DNA of 8,448 nucleotides from CAYLLT01 sp964591605 (lineage in GTDB: Bacteria > Planctomycetota > Phycisphaerae > UBA1845 > PWPN01): the NCBI GenBank assembly GCA_964591605.1, contig CAZQEN010000333.1, positions 1 through 8,448 on the forward strand, read 5' to 3'. The notes under the pieces were generated by a model, which saw only the letters and a program-made list of their open reading frames with translations, made no database searches and was not told where the DNA came from. The translations under genes and the position numbers were made by a program. Positions 1 through 5,223 of this stretch are shown here, in pieces. The first letter of the stretch is position 1. Every line of letters begins with the position of its first letter.

Positions 1-816
1 CTCGGTCCCAACGGCAGCGGCAAGACCACGTTCATCCGCATGCTGTGCGGGCTGCTGCGCCCCGATGCCGGGCGCGGCACCGTACTCGGCCACGACGTGC
101 TCACCGGGAGCGAGGCCATCAAGCGTCACGTCGGATACATGACGCAGCGCTTCAGCTTCTGGGAAGATCTGAGCATCATCGAGAATCTCGACTTCGTGGC
201 CCGCATGTACCGGGTCAAAGAGCGCCGCCAGGCCGTCCGGCGAAGCATCGAGCAGCTCGGCATGACGGGGCGTGAGCATCAGCTCGCCGGCCAGCTCTCG
301 GGCGGATGGAAGCAGCGGCTCGCCCTGGCCGCGTGCCTGATTCACGAGCCGAAACTGCTCCTGCTCGATGAGCCGACGGCCGGGGTCGATCCGAAGGCCC
401 GCCGCGACTTCTGGGAGCAGATCCACCTGCTCGCCGGGCAGGGCCTCACCTTCCTGATCACCACGCATTACATGGACGAGGCCGAGAGGTGCCATCGCCT
501 TGCCTACATCGCCAACGGCAGGCTGCTCACCCGCGGCACGGTCGGCGAGGTGATCGAGCAGTCGCACCTCACGACGTGGGAGGTCACGGGCGGCGATCTG
601 CTCGAGCTGGCCGAGCAGCTCCGCGCGCTGCCGGGCGTCCAGCAGACGGTGGCGTTCGGCAACACGCTCCACGTGAGCGGTGACGATGCCGCGGCGCTGG
701 AGGCGGCGATCGCGCCTTTTCGCCGCGAACCCTGCACCTGGAGAACGATCGAGACCAGTCTGGAGGACGTGTTCATCCACCTGATCGACTCATCCCGCCA
801 GGCGGTGCGCGTATGA
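1..816 (+). CDS. ABC-2 type exporter, ATP-binding subunit (5' partial)
   Basis: This is a cytoplasmic ATPase that powers an ABC-2 type exporter; the reading frame is already open at base 1, so the N-terminus lies outside the window. Visible residues 2-9 are the Walker A loop (GPNGSGKT). A Q-loop Gln follows near residue 49, the ABC signature LSGGW at 99-103, Walker B LLLLDE at 119-124 and the switch His at 156 (TTHYMDEAE). All catalytic motifs are intact. After about residue 185 comes the C-terminal extension usual in drug and polysaccharide exporters, ending in LEDVFIHLI. The nearest families I recognise are the YbhF/CcmA-type efflux ATPases. The stop overlaps the permease start (ATGA, 813-816), implying translational coupling and one complex. 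The substrate cannot be read from the sequence. About 20-35 residues are probably missing, since Walker A usually sits about 35-45 residues in. Confidence 0.95.
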   Translation, partial: LGPNGSGKTTFIRMLCGLLRPDAGRGTVLGHDVLTGSEAIKRHVGYMTQRFSFWEDLSIIENLDFVARMYRVKERRQAVRRSIEQLGMTGREHQLAGQLSGGWKQRLALAACLIHEPKLLLLDEPTAGVDPKARRDFWEQIHLLAGQGLTFLITTHYMDEAERCHRLAYIANGRLLTRGTVGEVIEQSHLTTWEVTGGDLLELAEQLRALPGVQQTVAFGNTLHVSGDDAAALEAAIAPFRREPCTWRTIETSLEDVFIHLIDSSRQAVRV

Positions 817-1955
817 GCATCCGCCGGGGATTCTCGCTCGTCCGCTGCCGCGCGATCATCGTCAAGGAATTCGTGCAGATGCGGCGCGACCGCCTGACGT
901 TCGGGATGATGATCGGCATTCCGCTGCTGCAGCTCGTCCTGTTCGGATACGCGATCAACGCTGACCCGCGGCACCTGCCGGCGGCCGTCGTGCTCGCCGA
1001 TAACGGACCCTACGGGCGGACGATCCTCCATGCGATTCGCAACAGCACGTATATCGACTTCGTCCGCGAGCTGGAGACGCAGGCGCAGGCCGACGAGGTC
1101 CTGGCCCGCGGCGAGGTGCAGTTCGTGATCAACATTCCCGAGAACTTCACCCGCGATCTGCTGCGGGGCGATCGGCCGACCGTCCTCGTCGAGGCGGACG
1201 CCAGCGACCCGGCGGCCACCAGCAACGCCATCGGCTCGATCCGCCTGCTTCTGAACGCCGCGCTGCAGCGGGATCTCACGGGGCCGCTGGCTTTTCTGGC
1301 GGGCACGGACGGCCCGATCGATCTGCGCGTTCACGCCCGGTACAACCCCGAGGCCGTCACGCAGTACAACATCGTCCCCGGGCTCATGGGCGTCGTGCTC
1401 ACCATGACGCTCGTGATCATCACCGGCCTGGCCATTACCCGCGAACGCGAGCGGGGCACGATGGAGAATCTGCTCTCCATGCCCACGCGCCCGCTCGAGG
1501 TGATGGTGGGCAAGATCATCCCCTACATCGTCGTCGGCTACATCCAGGTGCTGCTGATCCTGGTGGCGGCGCGGCTGCTGTTTGACGTGCCGATGGTGGG
1601 CAGCGTGCCGCTCCTGCTCGTGGTCTCGCTCGTCTTCATCGCGGCCAATCTGTCGGTGGGCATCACCTTCTCGACGGTGGCCCGCAATCAGCTTCAGGCC
1701 ATGCAGATGTCGTTTTTCTTCTTCCTCCCGTCGCTGCTGCTTTCGGGCTTCATGTTCCCGTTCCGCGGTATGCCGCGGTGGGCGCAGTACATCGGCGAGG
1801 TGTTTCCGCTGACCCACTTCCTGCGGATCGTTCGCGGGATTCTGCTGAAGGGCAACGGGGCTCAGGAGGTCGTGTTGGAGCTCTGGCAGATCGCGCTGTT
1901 CACGGTGGTCGCCCTCGCGATCGGCGTGAAACGCTACCGCAAGACGCTGGATTGA
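813..1955 (+). CDS. ABC-2 type exporter, permease subunit
   Basis: A 380-residue inner-membrane permease partnering the upstream ATPase. One hydrophobic segment lies at about 31-50. It is followed by a roughly 135-residue extracytoplasmic domain (51-185) and five further hydrophobic segments at about 186-208, 235-257, 264-286, 298-316 and 358-374. That is the six-segment ABC2_membrane_3 layout of YbhS/YbhR-like proteins. The cytoplasmic motif RERERGTMENLLSMP (210-224) after the second segment is typical of the family and is thought to contact the ATPase. The start is fixed by the four-base ATGA overlap. YbhF-type systems often have two permeases plus a HlyD-like adaptor. Only one permease follows here; the next 297 bases are non-coding, so either one subunit forms a homodimer or other parts lie upstream. 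The substrate is unknown. Confidence 0.93.
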   Translation: MSIRRGFSLVRCRAIIVKEFVQMRRDRLTFGMMIGIPLLQLVLFGYAINADPRHLPAAVVLADNGPYGRTILHAIRNSTYIDFVRELETQAQADEVLARGEVQFVINIPENFTRDLLRGDRPTVLVEADASDPAATSNAIGSIRLLLNAALQRDLTGPLAFLAGTDGPIDLRVHARYNPEAVTQYNIVPGLMGVVLTMTLVIITGLAITRERERGTMENLLSMPTRPLEVMVGKIIPYIVVGYIQVLLILVAARLLFDVPMVGSVPLLLVVSLVFIAANLSVGITFSTVARNQLQAMQMSFFFFLPSLLLSGFMFPFRGMPRWAQYIGEVFPLTHFLRIVRGILLKGNGAQEVVLELWQIALFTVVALAIGVKRYRKTLD

Positions 1956-2036
1956 CCGGCGCGGCCACCGGCGCCGCGTCCGCCTGCTTTGCAGCTGCAC
2001 CCGGATCCACCAATGCCGGAATACGCAGCAGCACCG

Positions 2037-2157
2037 CCGTCAGAACCCCGAACGTTAGTGAGCGGCCTTGCGTGCCGGGTCGGTGGGTCTTGCCTGCAGC
2101 CGGGAGGTTTCACCGGCCGGGAGGCAGGCCCGTCGCTGACGCTCCGGGTTCTGATGG
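2037..2157. repeat. Imperfect foldback repeat in the 1956-2252 spacer
   Basis: The 297-base gap between the exporter and the next gene shows no convincing gene. Its main structure is an inverted repeat: 2037-2065 pairs with 2129-2157, 22 of 29 positions by my alignment, with the arms containing TCAGAACCC and GGGTTCTGA. Inside it, GCCTGC (2092-2097) pairs with GCAGGC (2124-2129; its last base is shared with the outer arm). CCGGGAGG occurs twice (2100-2107, 2117-2124). GCTCCGGGTTC recurs at 2141-2151 and 2173-2183, the second copy overlapping the perfect palindrome GCACCGGTGC (2165-2174). The arms resemble a dispersed intergenic repeat I associate with planctomycete genomes. That link is from memory. 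It may also serve as the exporter's transcription end. Confidence 0.55.
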
Positions 2158-2216
2158 AGGCCCGGCACCGGTGCTCCGGGTTCGCATGTCCCTCCACGGT
2201 GGGGCATCTGCAGGGG

Positions 2217-2246
2217 GTGTCAGGGCGGGGTCCCCCGGGGTAGAGT
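2217..2246 (+). promoter_or_regulatory. Possible promoter for the 2253 gene
   Basis: GTGTCA (2217-2222, four of six matches to TTGACA) and TAGAGT (2241-2246, a plausible -10) are separated by 18 bases. A start site about seven bases past the -10 would fall on or beside the ATG at 2253, so the transcript would be leaderless. No Shine-Dalgarno sequence precedes that ATG, which fits. The alternative is translation from the in-frame ATG at 2271. Confidence 0.35.
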
Positions 2247-2252
2247 ATCCGC

Positions 2253-2969
2253 ATGCAGGTGCCTTCTCAGATGCCTGACGTGCTGCGTGAGCCGAAGCCC
2301 GGTCCGGCCGACGCCGCTGCGAGCGGTTCGGCGGCTCCCGAAGGCCGGCGCGGCTGGCGGACGGGGAGTCGGGCGTGGGTGCCCTGGGCGCTGGTGGGCG
2401 TGATGGCGACGGTCGGGCTGGTGCTCTGGCTGGCCCGCCGGCCCGTGCCGCTGCTCTCGGCACAGACCCTTTCGCAGGCACGCGAGCGCTGGCAGGCGCA
2501 GAAAGCCTCGCGCTATGAGCTCACCATTCGGATCACCTCCACCGGCCTCGTGCCCTATGCCGTCCATTCCGTGGTGCAGGATGGCCGGCTAATCCAGTTG
2601 GAAGTGGATGGAGAGCCCGCCAGTTCGGCCAATCCGGCGATGTATACCGTGGAGGGCCTGTTTGATGTGCTGGAACAGGAGCTGGCGATTCAGGCGGATG
2701 CGGGCGATGAGGCCTCTCGTCGCGGCCGGCCCGTGCTGCGGGCACAGTTTGACCCCGCCACCGGAGTGCCTCTGTGCTTCCTGAGAGTGGTTCCCGGCTC
2801 CAACAGGAGCACCACCTGGCAGGTGACCGACTGGCAGCCACGACCGGCCCCGCCGACGAGTCAGCCTGAGTCCCGCGCCGTTCCACCCGCGCCCGAGCGT
2901 GTGAGACAAGAGGCCCGCATGCCGGAAGGGCGTCAGCATCTGACGCCCTGGACCGGAAGTGCGGCGTAG
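2253..2969 (+). CDS. Membrane-anchored DUF6174-like protein
   Basis: A 238-residue protein of unknown function. Residues 1-40 are Pro/Ala/Arg-rich and probably cytoplasmic, 43-61 form one hydrophobic segment, and the rest should be outside the membrane. Residues 71-195 resemble the DUF6174 pattern: an N-terminal ARERWQAQKASRYELTIR stretch, then VVQDGRLIQLEVDG, then a TVEGLFDVLEQEL helix, then an FDPATGVPLCF strand. The Cys residues often seen in the first strands of that family are absent. The tail from about 196 is Pro/Gln/Arg-rich and looks disordered. The start is uncertain: ATG 2253 has no Shine-Dalgarno, while ATG 2271 has AGGTG ten bases upstream. The gene stands alone and converges on the pilin gene. 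Its 3' end carries a perfect palindrome. The ORF is probably real given its composition and family likeness; its role is unknown. Confidence 0.7.
   Translation: MQVPSQMPDVLREPKPGPADAAASGSAAPEGRRGWRTGSRAWVPWALVGVMATVGLVLWLARRPVPLLSAQTLSQARERWQAQKASRYELTIRITSTGLVPYAVHSVVQDGRLIQLEVDGEPASSANPAMYTVEGLFDVLEQELAIQADAGDEASRRGRPVLRAQFDPATGVPLCFLRVVPGSNRSTTWQVTDWQPRPAPPTSQPESRAVPPAPERVRQEARMPEGRQHLTPWTGSAA
2927..2949. other. Perfect 10-bp hairpin inside the 3' end of the DUF6174-like gene
   Basis: AGGGCGTCAG (2927-2936) and CTGACGCCCT (2940-2949) are exact reverse complements around a CAT loop. It lies in codons near the C-terminus of the 2253-2969 gene. No T-run follows on either strand, so it is not a classical intrinsic terminator, but it could slow transcription or stabilise the mRNA 3' end between the convergent genes. 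Confidence 0.6.
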
Positions 2970-2999
2970 TGGCCGCTCGTTCTCCTGCCGCCGGGCCCG

Positions 3000-3019
3000 C
3001 CGGGGCGGTACCGCCCCGG
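3000..3019. terminator. Possible bidirectional terminator between convergent genes
   Basis: A 20-base perfect palindrome (arm CCGGGGCGGT, then its complement) sits in the 59-base gap between the stops of the + gene (2969) and the pilin gene (3029, - strand). As RNA it gives an 8-bp stem with a GUAC loop on either strand. Position and symmetry suggest transcription termination or 3'-end protection in both directions. The lack of a T-tract keeps this tentative. Confidence 0.4.
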
Positions 3020-3028
3020 GCGACGCGC

Positions 3029-3223
3029 TCAGGCGAACATGGCCGCTTCCATCTCGACGTACCACGCGAAGAGGCTCTGGCCCATGACCGCGATGGCGCT
3101 GAGCGCGGTCACGATGATCAGGGCCAGCATGACCGCGTACTCGGTTGCGGCGGGTCCGTCCTCGCTACGGACGAACTTGATGAGACGGGATACGATCCTG
3201 TTTGTTCGTGTTTCTGCGTTCAT
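3029..3223 (-). CDS. Flp family type IVb pilin
   Basis: A 64-residue prepilin of the Flp/Fap type, the major subunit of tight-adherence (Tad) pili. Residues 1-23 are a polar, basic leader ending in RSEDG. The prepilin peptidase site is clear: Gly23, then PAATEY with Glu at mature position +5 and Tyr at +6, then a hydrophobic assembly helix (AVMLALIIVTALSAIAVM, about 30-47). Length and layout match the family. The start at 3223 is chosen because a strong Shine-Dalgarno (GGGGAGG, 3236-3230) lies six bases upstream; longer open-frame extensions lack pilin character. No tad assembly genes (ATPase, secretin, prepilin peptidase) occur in the window, so this is an orphan pilin locus relying on machinery elsewhere. 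It converges on the DUF6174-like gene and has its own AT-richer upstream region. Confidence 0.9.
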   Translation of the reverse strand: MNAETRTNRIVSRLIKFVRSEDGPAATEYAVMLALIIVTALSAIAVMGQSLFAWYVEMEAAMFA

Positions 3224-3229
3224 TTCGGT

Positions 3230-3236
3230 CCTCCCC
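3230..3236 (-). promoter_or_regulatory. Ribosome binding site of the pilin gene
   Basis: GGGGAGG on the minus strand, six bases before the ATG at 3223. This decides the start: the open frame runs further upstream, to 3409, but no other candidate there combines a strong ribosome binding site with a family-like N-terminus. Confidence 0.8.
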
Positions 3237-3253
3237 TGAGAGCCTACGAGGAA

Positions 3254-3283
3254 TACATACGATTTATTCCCGAAAGTGGGCAA
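3254..3283 (-). promoter_or_regulatory. Possible sigma70-type promoter of the pilin gene
   Basis: On the minus strand, TTGCCC (3283-3278) and TATGTA (3259-3254) are 18 bases apart, inside a stretch clearly richer in A/T than its surroundings. Transcription would start about 25 bases upstream of the pilin ATG and include its Shine-Dalgarno. Farther upstream, GCGGAC (3324-3329) and GTCCAC (3335-3340) form an inverted repeat that might be an operator; that is inference only. Confidence 0.4.
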
Positions 3284-3395
3284 CTCCACAGAGTGACAAA
3301 TCGACTTTTTCCACACGTGCCCCGCGGACAATCCGTCCACACTTGAATAATTAGACCGACTCTGCGAAAACGTCCCATCCGCGTGTCGGTTGTTT

Positions 3396-3540
3396 CCGGT
3401 CCTTCGCACCGGCGCCCCGGCCGGTCCGGCGGGCCGGGCTGGACCGGCAGGGCGGAGCTACGGGCTCAGACGAAGTCCCGTGCGGCGGACGGGACCTGCA
3501 CCCAGGTCCCCCAGTGATCGCCCAACCCCGTCTTTTGGGC
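3396..3540. other. Row of five GC-rich hairpins in a gene-free stretch
   Basis: No convincing gene lies between the pilin start and tRNA-Gln (3224-3815). In this part five inverted repeats follow one another: 3396-3400/3408-3412 (CCGGT/ACCGG), 3420-3427/3441-3448 (GCCGGTCC/GGACCGGC), 3460-3464/3477-3481 (ACGGG/CCCGT), 3491-3497/3504-3510 (GGGACCT/AGGTCCC) and 3520-3525/3535-3540 (GCCCAA/TTGGGC). Short stems are expected in such GC-rich DNA, but the 7- and 8-bp ones are perfect. They end just before a good promoter. Function is unknown; termination of something upstream or a structured leader are both possible. Confidence 0.4.
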
Positions 3541-3554
3541 TGTTGGCGGTCAGG

Positions 3555-3583
3555 TTGACGTTCGGGCGGGGTTCCCCTAGACT
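3555..3583 (+). promoter_or_regulatory. Near-consensus sigma70-type promoter
   Basis: TTGACG (3555-3560) and TAGACT (3578-3583) are separated by exactly 17 bases. This is the best promoter match in the window. The expected start is near 3590. It points at the rod-forming segment and, about 225 bases on, at tRNA-Gln. No good protein gene lies in between. Confidence 0.6.
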
Positions 3584-3700
3584 GATGCCCTTTGAGGCCG
3601 GTCTGATCGGCTTTCCCATGCGCCAACGGGGCGCCTCCCGGCGTGGAGAATGGGTTTCCGCCTCGCAGCAGGAACCTCAGGCCTCGCGTGTGGGCATCAG
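3582..3700 (+). ncRNA. Candidate structured non-coding RNA (unrecognised)
   Basis: The segment folds into one nested rod. Outer arms CTGATGCCC (3582-3590) and GGGCATCAG (3692-3700) match perfectly over 9 bp. Next come GAGGCC (3594-3599) with GGCCTC (3680-3685), GGT (3600-3602) with ACC (3674-3676), CTG (3603-3605) with CAG (3666-3668), and CGG (3608-3610) with CCG (3658-3660). CCCAT (3615-3619) then pairs with ATGGG (3650-3654), capped by GCGCC/GGCGT (3620-3624/3640-3644). All pairs are mutually compatible. A near-consensus promoter ends at its left edge. One difficulty is that the predicted start (about 3590) falls at the end of the outer arm, so the RNA as predicted would lose most of that stem. 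I see no signature of RNase P, tmRNA, SRP or 6S RNA. The overlapping open frame (ATG 3585) runs into the tRNA and lacks protein character. Confidence 0.35.
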
Positions 3701-3701
3701 C

Positions 3702-3731
3702 TGCGACAGATCCTTAGCGATCCTCGTCGCA
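3702..3731 (+). other. Hairpin downstream of the candidate RNA
   Basis: TGCGAC (3702-3707) pairs with GTCGCA (3726-3731). Inside it GATC (3709-3712) pairs with GATC (3719-3722) around a CTTAGC loop. It begins two bases after the rod and may be a further domain of the same transcript or its 3' hairpin. No T-tract follows. Confidence 0.35.
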
Positions 3732-3781
3732 CAGCGGACGGCAGGAGTGCGTACCGGAATACCGGGGTTTCCTCAGGCAGG

Positions 3782-3799
3782 CGCGGCCGGCTGGCCGCG
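3782..3799 (+). other. 7-bp GC hairpin just before tRNA-Gln
   Basis: CGCGGCC (3782-3788) and GGCCGCG (3793-3799) are exact complements around GGCT, 16 bases before the tRNA. It may end the upstream transcript or mark a processing point in a tRNA precursor. There is no T-run, so a plain intrinsic terminator is unlikely. Confidence 0.35.
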
Positions 3800-3815
3800 G
3801 CCGCCGCACGGTATT

Positions 3816-3887
3816 TACCCGGTGGTGTAATCGGTAACACACCAGGTTTTGGTCCTGGTATTCCTGGTTCGAGTCCAGGCCGGGTAG
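3816..3887 (+). tRNA. tRNA-Gln (anticodon UUG)
   Basis: A 72-base cloverleaf with every stem fully paired. Acceptor is TACCCGG (3816-3822) with CCGGGTA (3880-3886) and discriminator G3887. The D arm is GTGT/ACAC (3825-3828/3837-3840) around AATCGGTA. The anticodon arm is CCAGG/CCTGG (3842-3846/3854-3858) with loop TTTTGGT and anticodon TTG at 3849-3851. The variable loop is TATT. The T arm is CCTGG/CCAGG (3863-3867/3875-3879) around TTCGAGT. It decodes CAA and, by wobble, CAG. The 3' CCA is not encoded (TGA follows), so a CCA-adding enzyme must supply it. It lies upstream of glmU with no clear terminator between them, so read-through into glmU is possible. Confidence 0.96.
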
Positions 3888-3912
3888 TGATTCGTCTGAG
3901 GCCCAGGTCGAG

Positions 3913-3927
3913 CGGCGCGGAGCGCCG
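3913..3927 (+). other. Small hairpin in the glmU leader
   Basis: CGGCGC (3913-3918) and GCGCCG (3922-3927) form a perfect stem with a GGA loop between tRNA-Gln and glmU. No T-run follows, so it does not look able to stop transcription alone. Confidence 0.3.
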
Positions 3928-3993
3928 ACGCCACCCAGGAGAATGAACTTTTCCCCGACGCAGACGACGGGTGAGCACGAGTTTGAGATGTCC

Positions 3994-5223
3994 ATGAGCA
4001 AACCCACCGCAGCCATCATCCTTGCCGCCGGCAGATCGACCCGCATGGTGACCGACATGCCAAAGGTCCTGCACGAAGTCTGCGGCCGGCCGATGCTTGC
4101 CTACGTCGTCGATGCCTGCCGGGCGGCCGGGGTCAGCCGGATTCTCTGCGTCGTCGGCTACCGCAAGGAGGAGCTCATCAAAGCCTTCGCTGACGAGCCG
4201 GACCTGATCTGGGTCGAGCAGAAGGACCAGAAGGGGACCGGCCACGCGGCGATGGTCTGCCGCGAGGCGCTGCAGGACTTTTCCGGCAACGTCATGGTGA
4301 TCGCGGGCGACATGCCGCTCGTCCGAAGCGAGACGCTGCAGCTCCTGCTCGATACGCACGGCGCTCAGAACTCCGCCGTCACCCTTGCGACGGCGTTGCT
4401 CGACGACCCGTCGGGCTACGGGCGCATCATCCGCGACAGGTACGGCAACCTCGAGGGCATCGTCGAACACAGCGACTGCACCCCCGAGCAGCTCCAGATC
4501 AGGGAAGTCAACCCGAGCTACTACTGCTTCGACAAGAAGCTGCTGTTCGATGCCCTCGACCAGATCAAGCCCGACAACGTCAAGGGTGAATACTACATCA
4601 CGGATGCACTCAAGATCCTCATCCGCGGCGGGCACCGGGCGCTGGCCATCACGGCCGTCGCCCCCGAAGACGCGATGGGCGTCAACAGCCGTCTCGAACT
4701 CGCCGAGGTCGGCCGCGTCATGCAGAACCGGATTCAGCGCAACCTCATGAAGCAGGGGGTGACGATCGTCGATCCGCCCAACACGTGGATCGACGTGCGG
4801 GCGCAGATCGGCCAGGACACCGTGGTCTATCCCTTCACCTACATCCACGGCCACGTCAGGATCGGCCGCCGGTGCAGCGTCGGACCGTTTGCGTACCTGC
4901 GCGAGGGCACGACGCTCGACGACGACGTGGTCGTCGGCGTGTTCACCGAGATCAAGAACACCCGCCTGGGCGCCGGGACGCGGGCACGGCATCTGTCCTA
5001 CATTGGAGATGCGGACATCGGCCAGCGGGTCAACGTCGGGGCGGGCACGATCTTTGCCAACTTCGATGGTCAGCATATCCAGCACAGCATCGTCGGCGAC
5101 GACACCTACATTGGCAACGGCTCGATTCTGGTTGCCCCTCTGACCGTGAGCAGCGCTGCTCAGATCGCGCACGGCTCGGTCGTCAGGGGCGACAACGGTC
5201 AACCGCGGGATGGTGCACGATGA
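3994..5223 (+). CDS. glmU: GlmU-type UDP-GlcNAc pyrophosphorylase with shortened beta-helix
   Basis: GlmU acetylates glucosamine-1-phosphate and then couples it to UTP, giving UDP-GlcNAc for peptidoglycan and other envelope polymers. The uridyltransferase half (about 5-230) is intact: LAAGRSTRM (10-18, Ser for the usual second Gly), Lys24, GTGHA (81-85), metal ligand Asp106 in GDMPL, GYGRI (141-145), Glu158, Asn173 and Asn231. The left-handed beta-helix half keeps counterparts of the E. coli acetyltransferase residues Arg333, Lys351, His363, Tyr366 and Asn377 (here Arg303, Lys321, His333, Tyr336, Asn347). It appears to lack about two coils before Arg303 and most of the C-terminal tail. Length is 409 residues against 456 in E. 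coli. I chose ATG 3994 because MSKPTAAIILAAG matches the family start. ATG 3943 is in frame and would add 17 residues, but its AGGAG is only one base away. The stop overlaps prs (ATGA). Confidence 0.88.
   Translation: MSKPTAAIILAAGRSTRMVTDMPKVLHEVCGRPMLAYVVDACRAAGVSRILCVVGYRKEELIKAFADEPDLIWVEQKDQKGTGHAAMVCREALQDFSGNVMVIAGDMPLVRSETLQLLLDTHGAQNSAVTLATALLDDPSGYGRIIRDRYGNLEGIVEHSDCTPEQLQIREVNPSYYCFDKKLLFDALDQIKPDNVKGEYYITDALKILIRGGHRALAITAVAPEDAMGVNSRLELAEVGRVMQNRIQRNLMKQGVTIVDPPNTWIDVRAQIGQDTVVYPFTYIHGHVRIGRRCSVGPFAYLREGTTLDDDVVVGVFTEIKNTRLGAGTRARHLSYIGDADIGQRVNVGAGTIFANFDGQHIQHSIVGDDTYIGNGSILVAPLTVSSAAQIAHGSVVRGDNGQPRDGAR

Noticed and set aside
504..2000. Long open frame on the minus strand under the ABC transporter genes
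   Set aside because: It is antisense to two clear ABC genes, and its product is Arg/His/Asp-rich without family motifs, as expected of a shadow frame in GC-rich DNA.
3224..3350. Sigma54-type promoter for the pilin
   Set aside because: GGCAC and TTGC-like elements occur on the minus strand but not with the required spacing; the sigma70-like pair fits better.
3582..3700. Small transposable element (MITE) bounded by CTGATGCCC/GGGCATCAG
   Set aside because: I see no target-site duplication, and the inner arms pair along the whole length, which fits RNA structure better than terminal repeats only.
3585..3830. Small + strand protein starting at ATG 3585
   Set aside because: The frame ends inside tRNA-Gln, the ATG lies upstream of the predicted transcription start, no Shine-Dalgarno is present, and the product has no recognisable domain.
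3697..5202. Long open frame on the minus strand under tRNA-Gln and glmU
   Set aside because: It overlaps a perfect tRNA and a motif-complete glmU, and its composition (Val/Asp/Arg) is typical of an antisense shadow.
4785..5219. N-terminal extension of prs by 145 residues
   Set aside because: The extension reads through glmU in another frame. The ATGA overlap at 5220 gives a start close to the family N-terminus.
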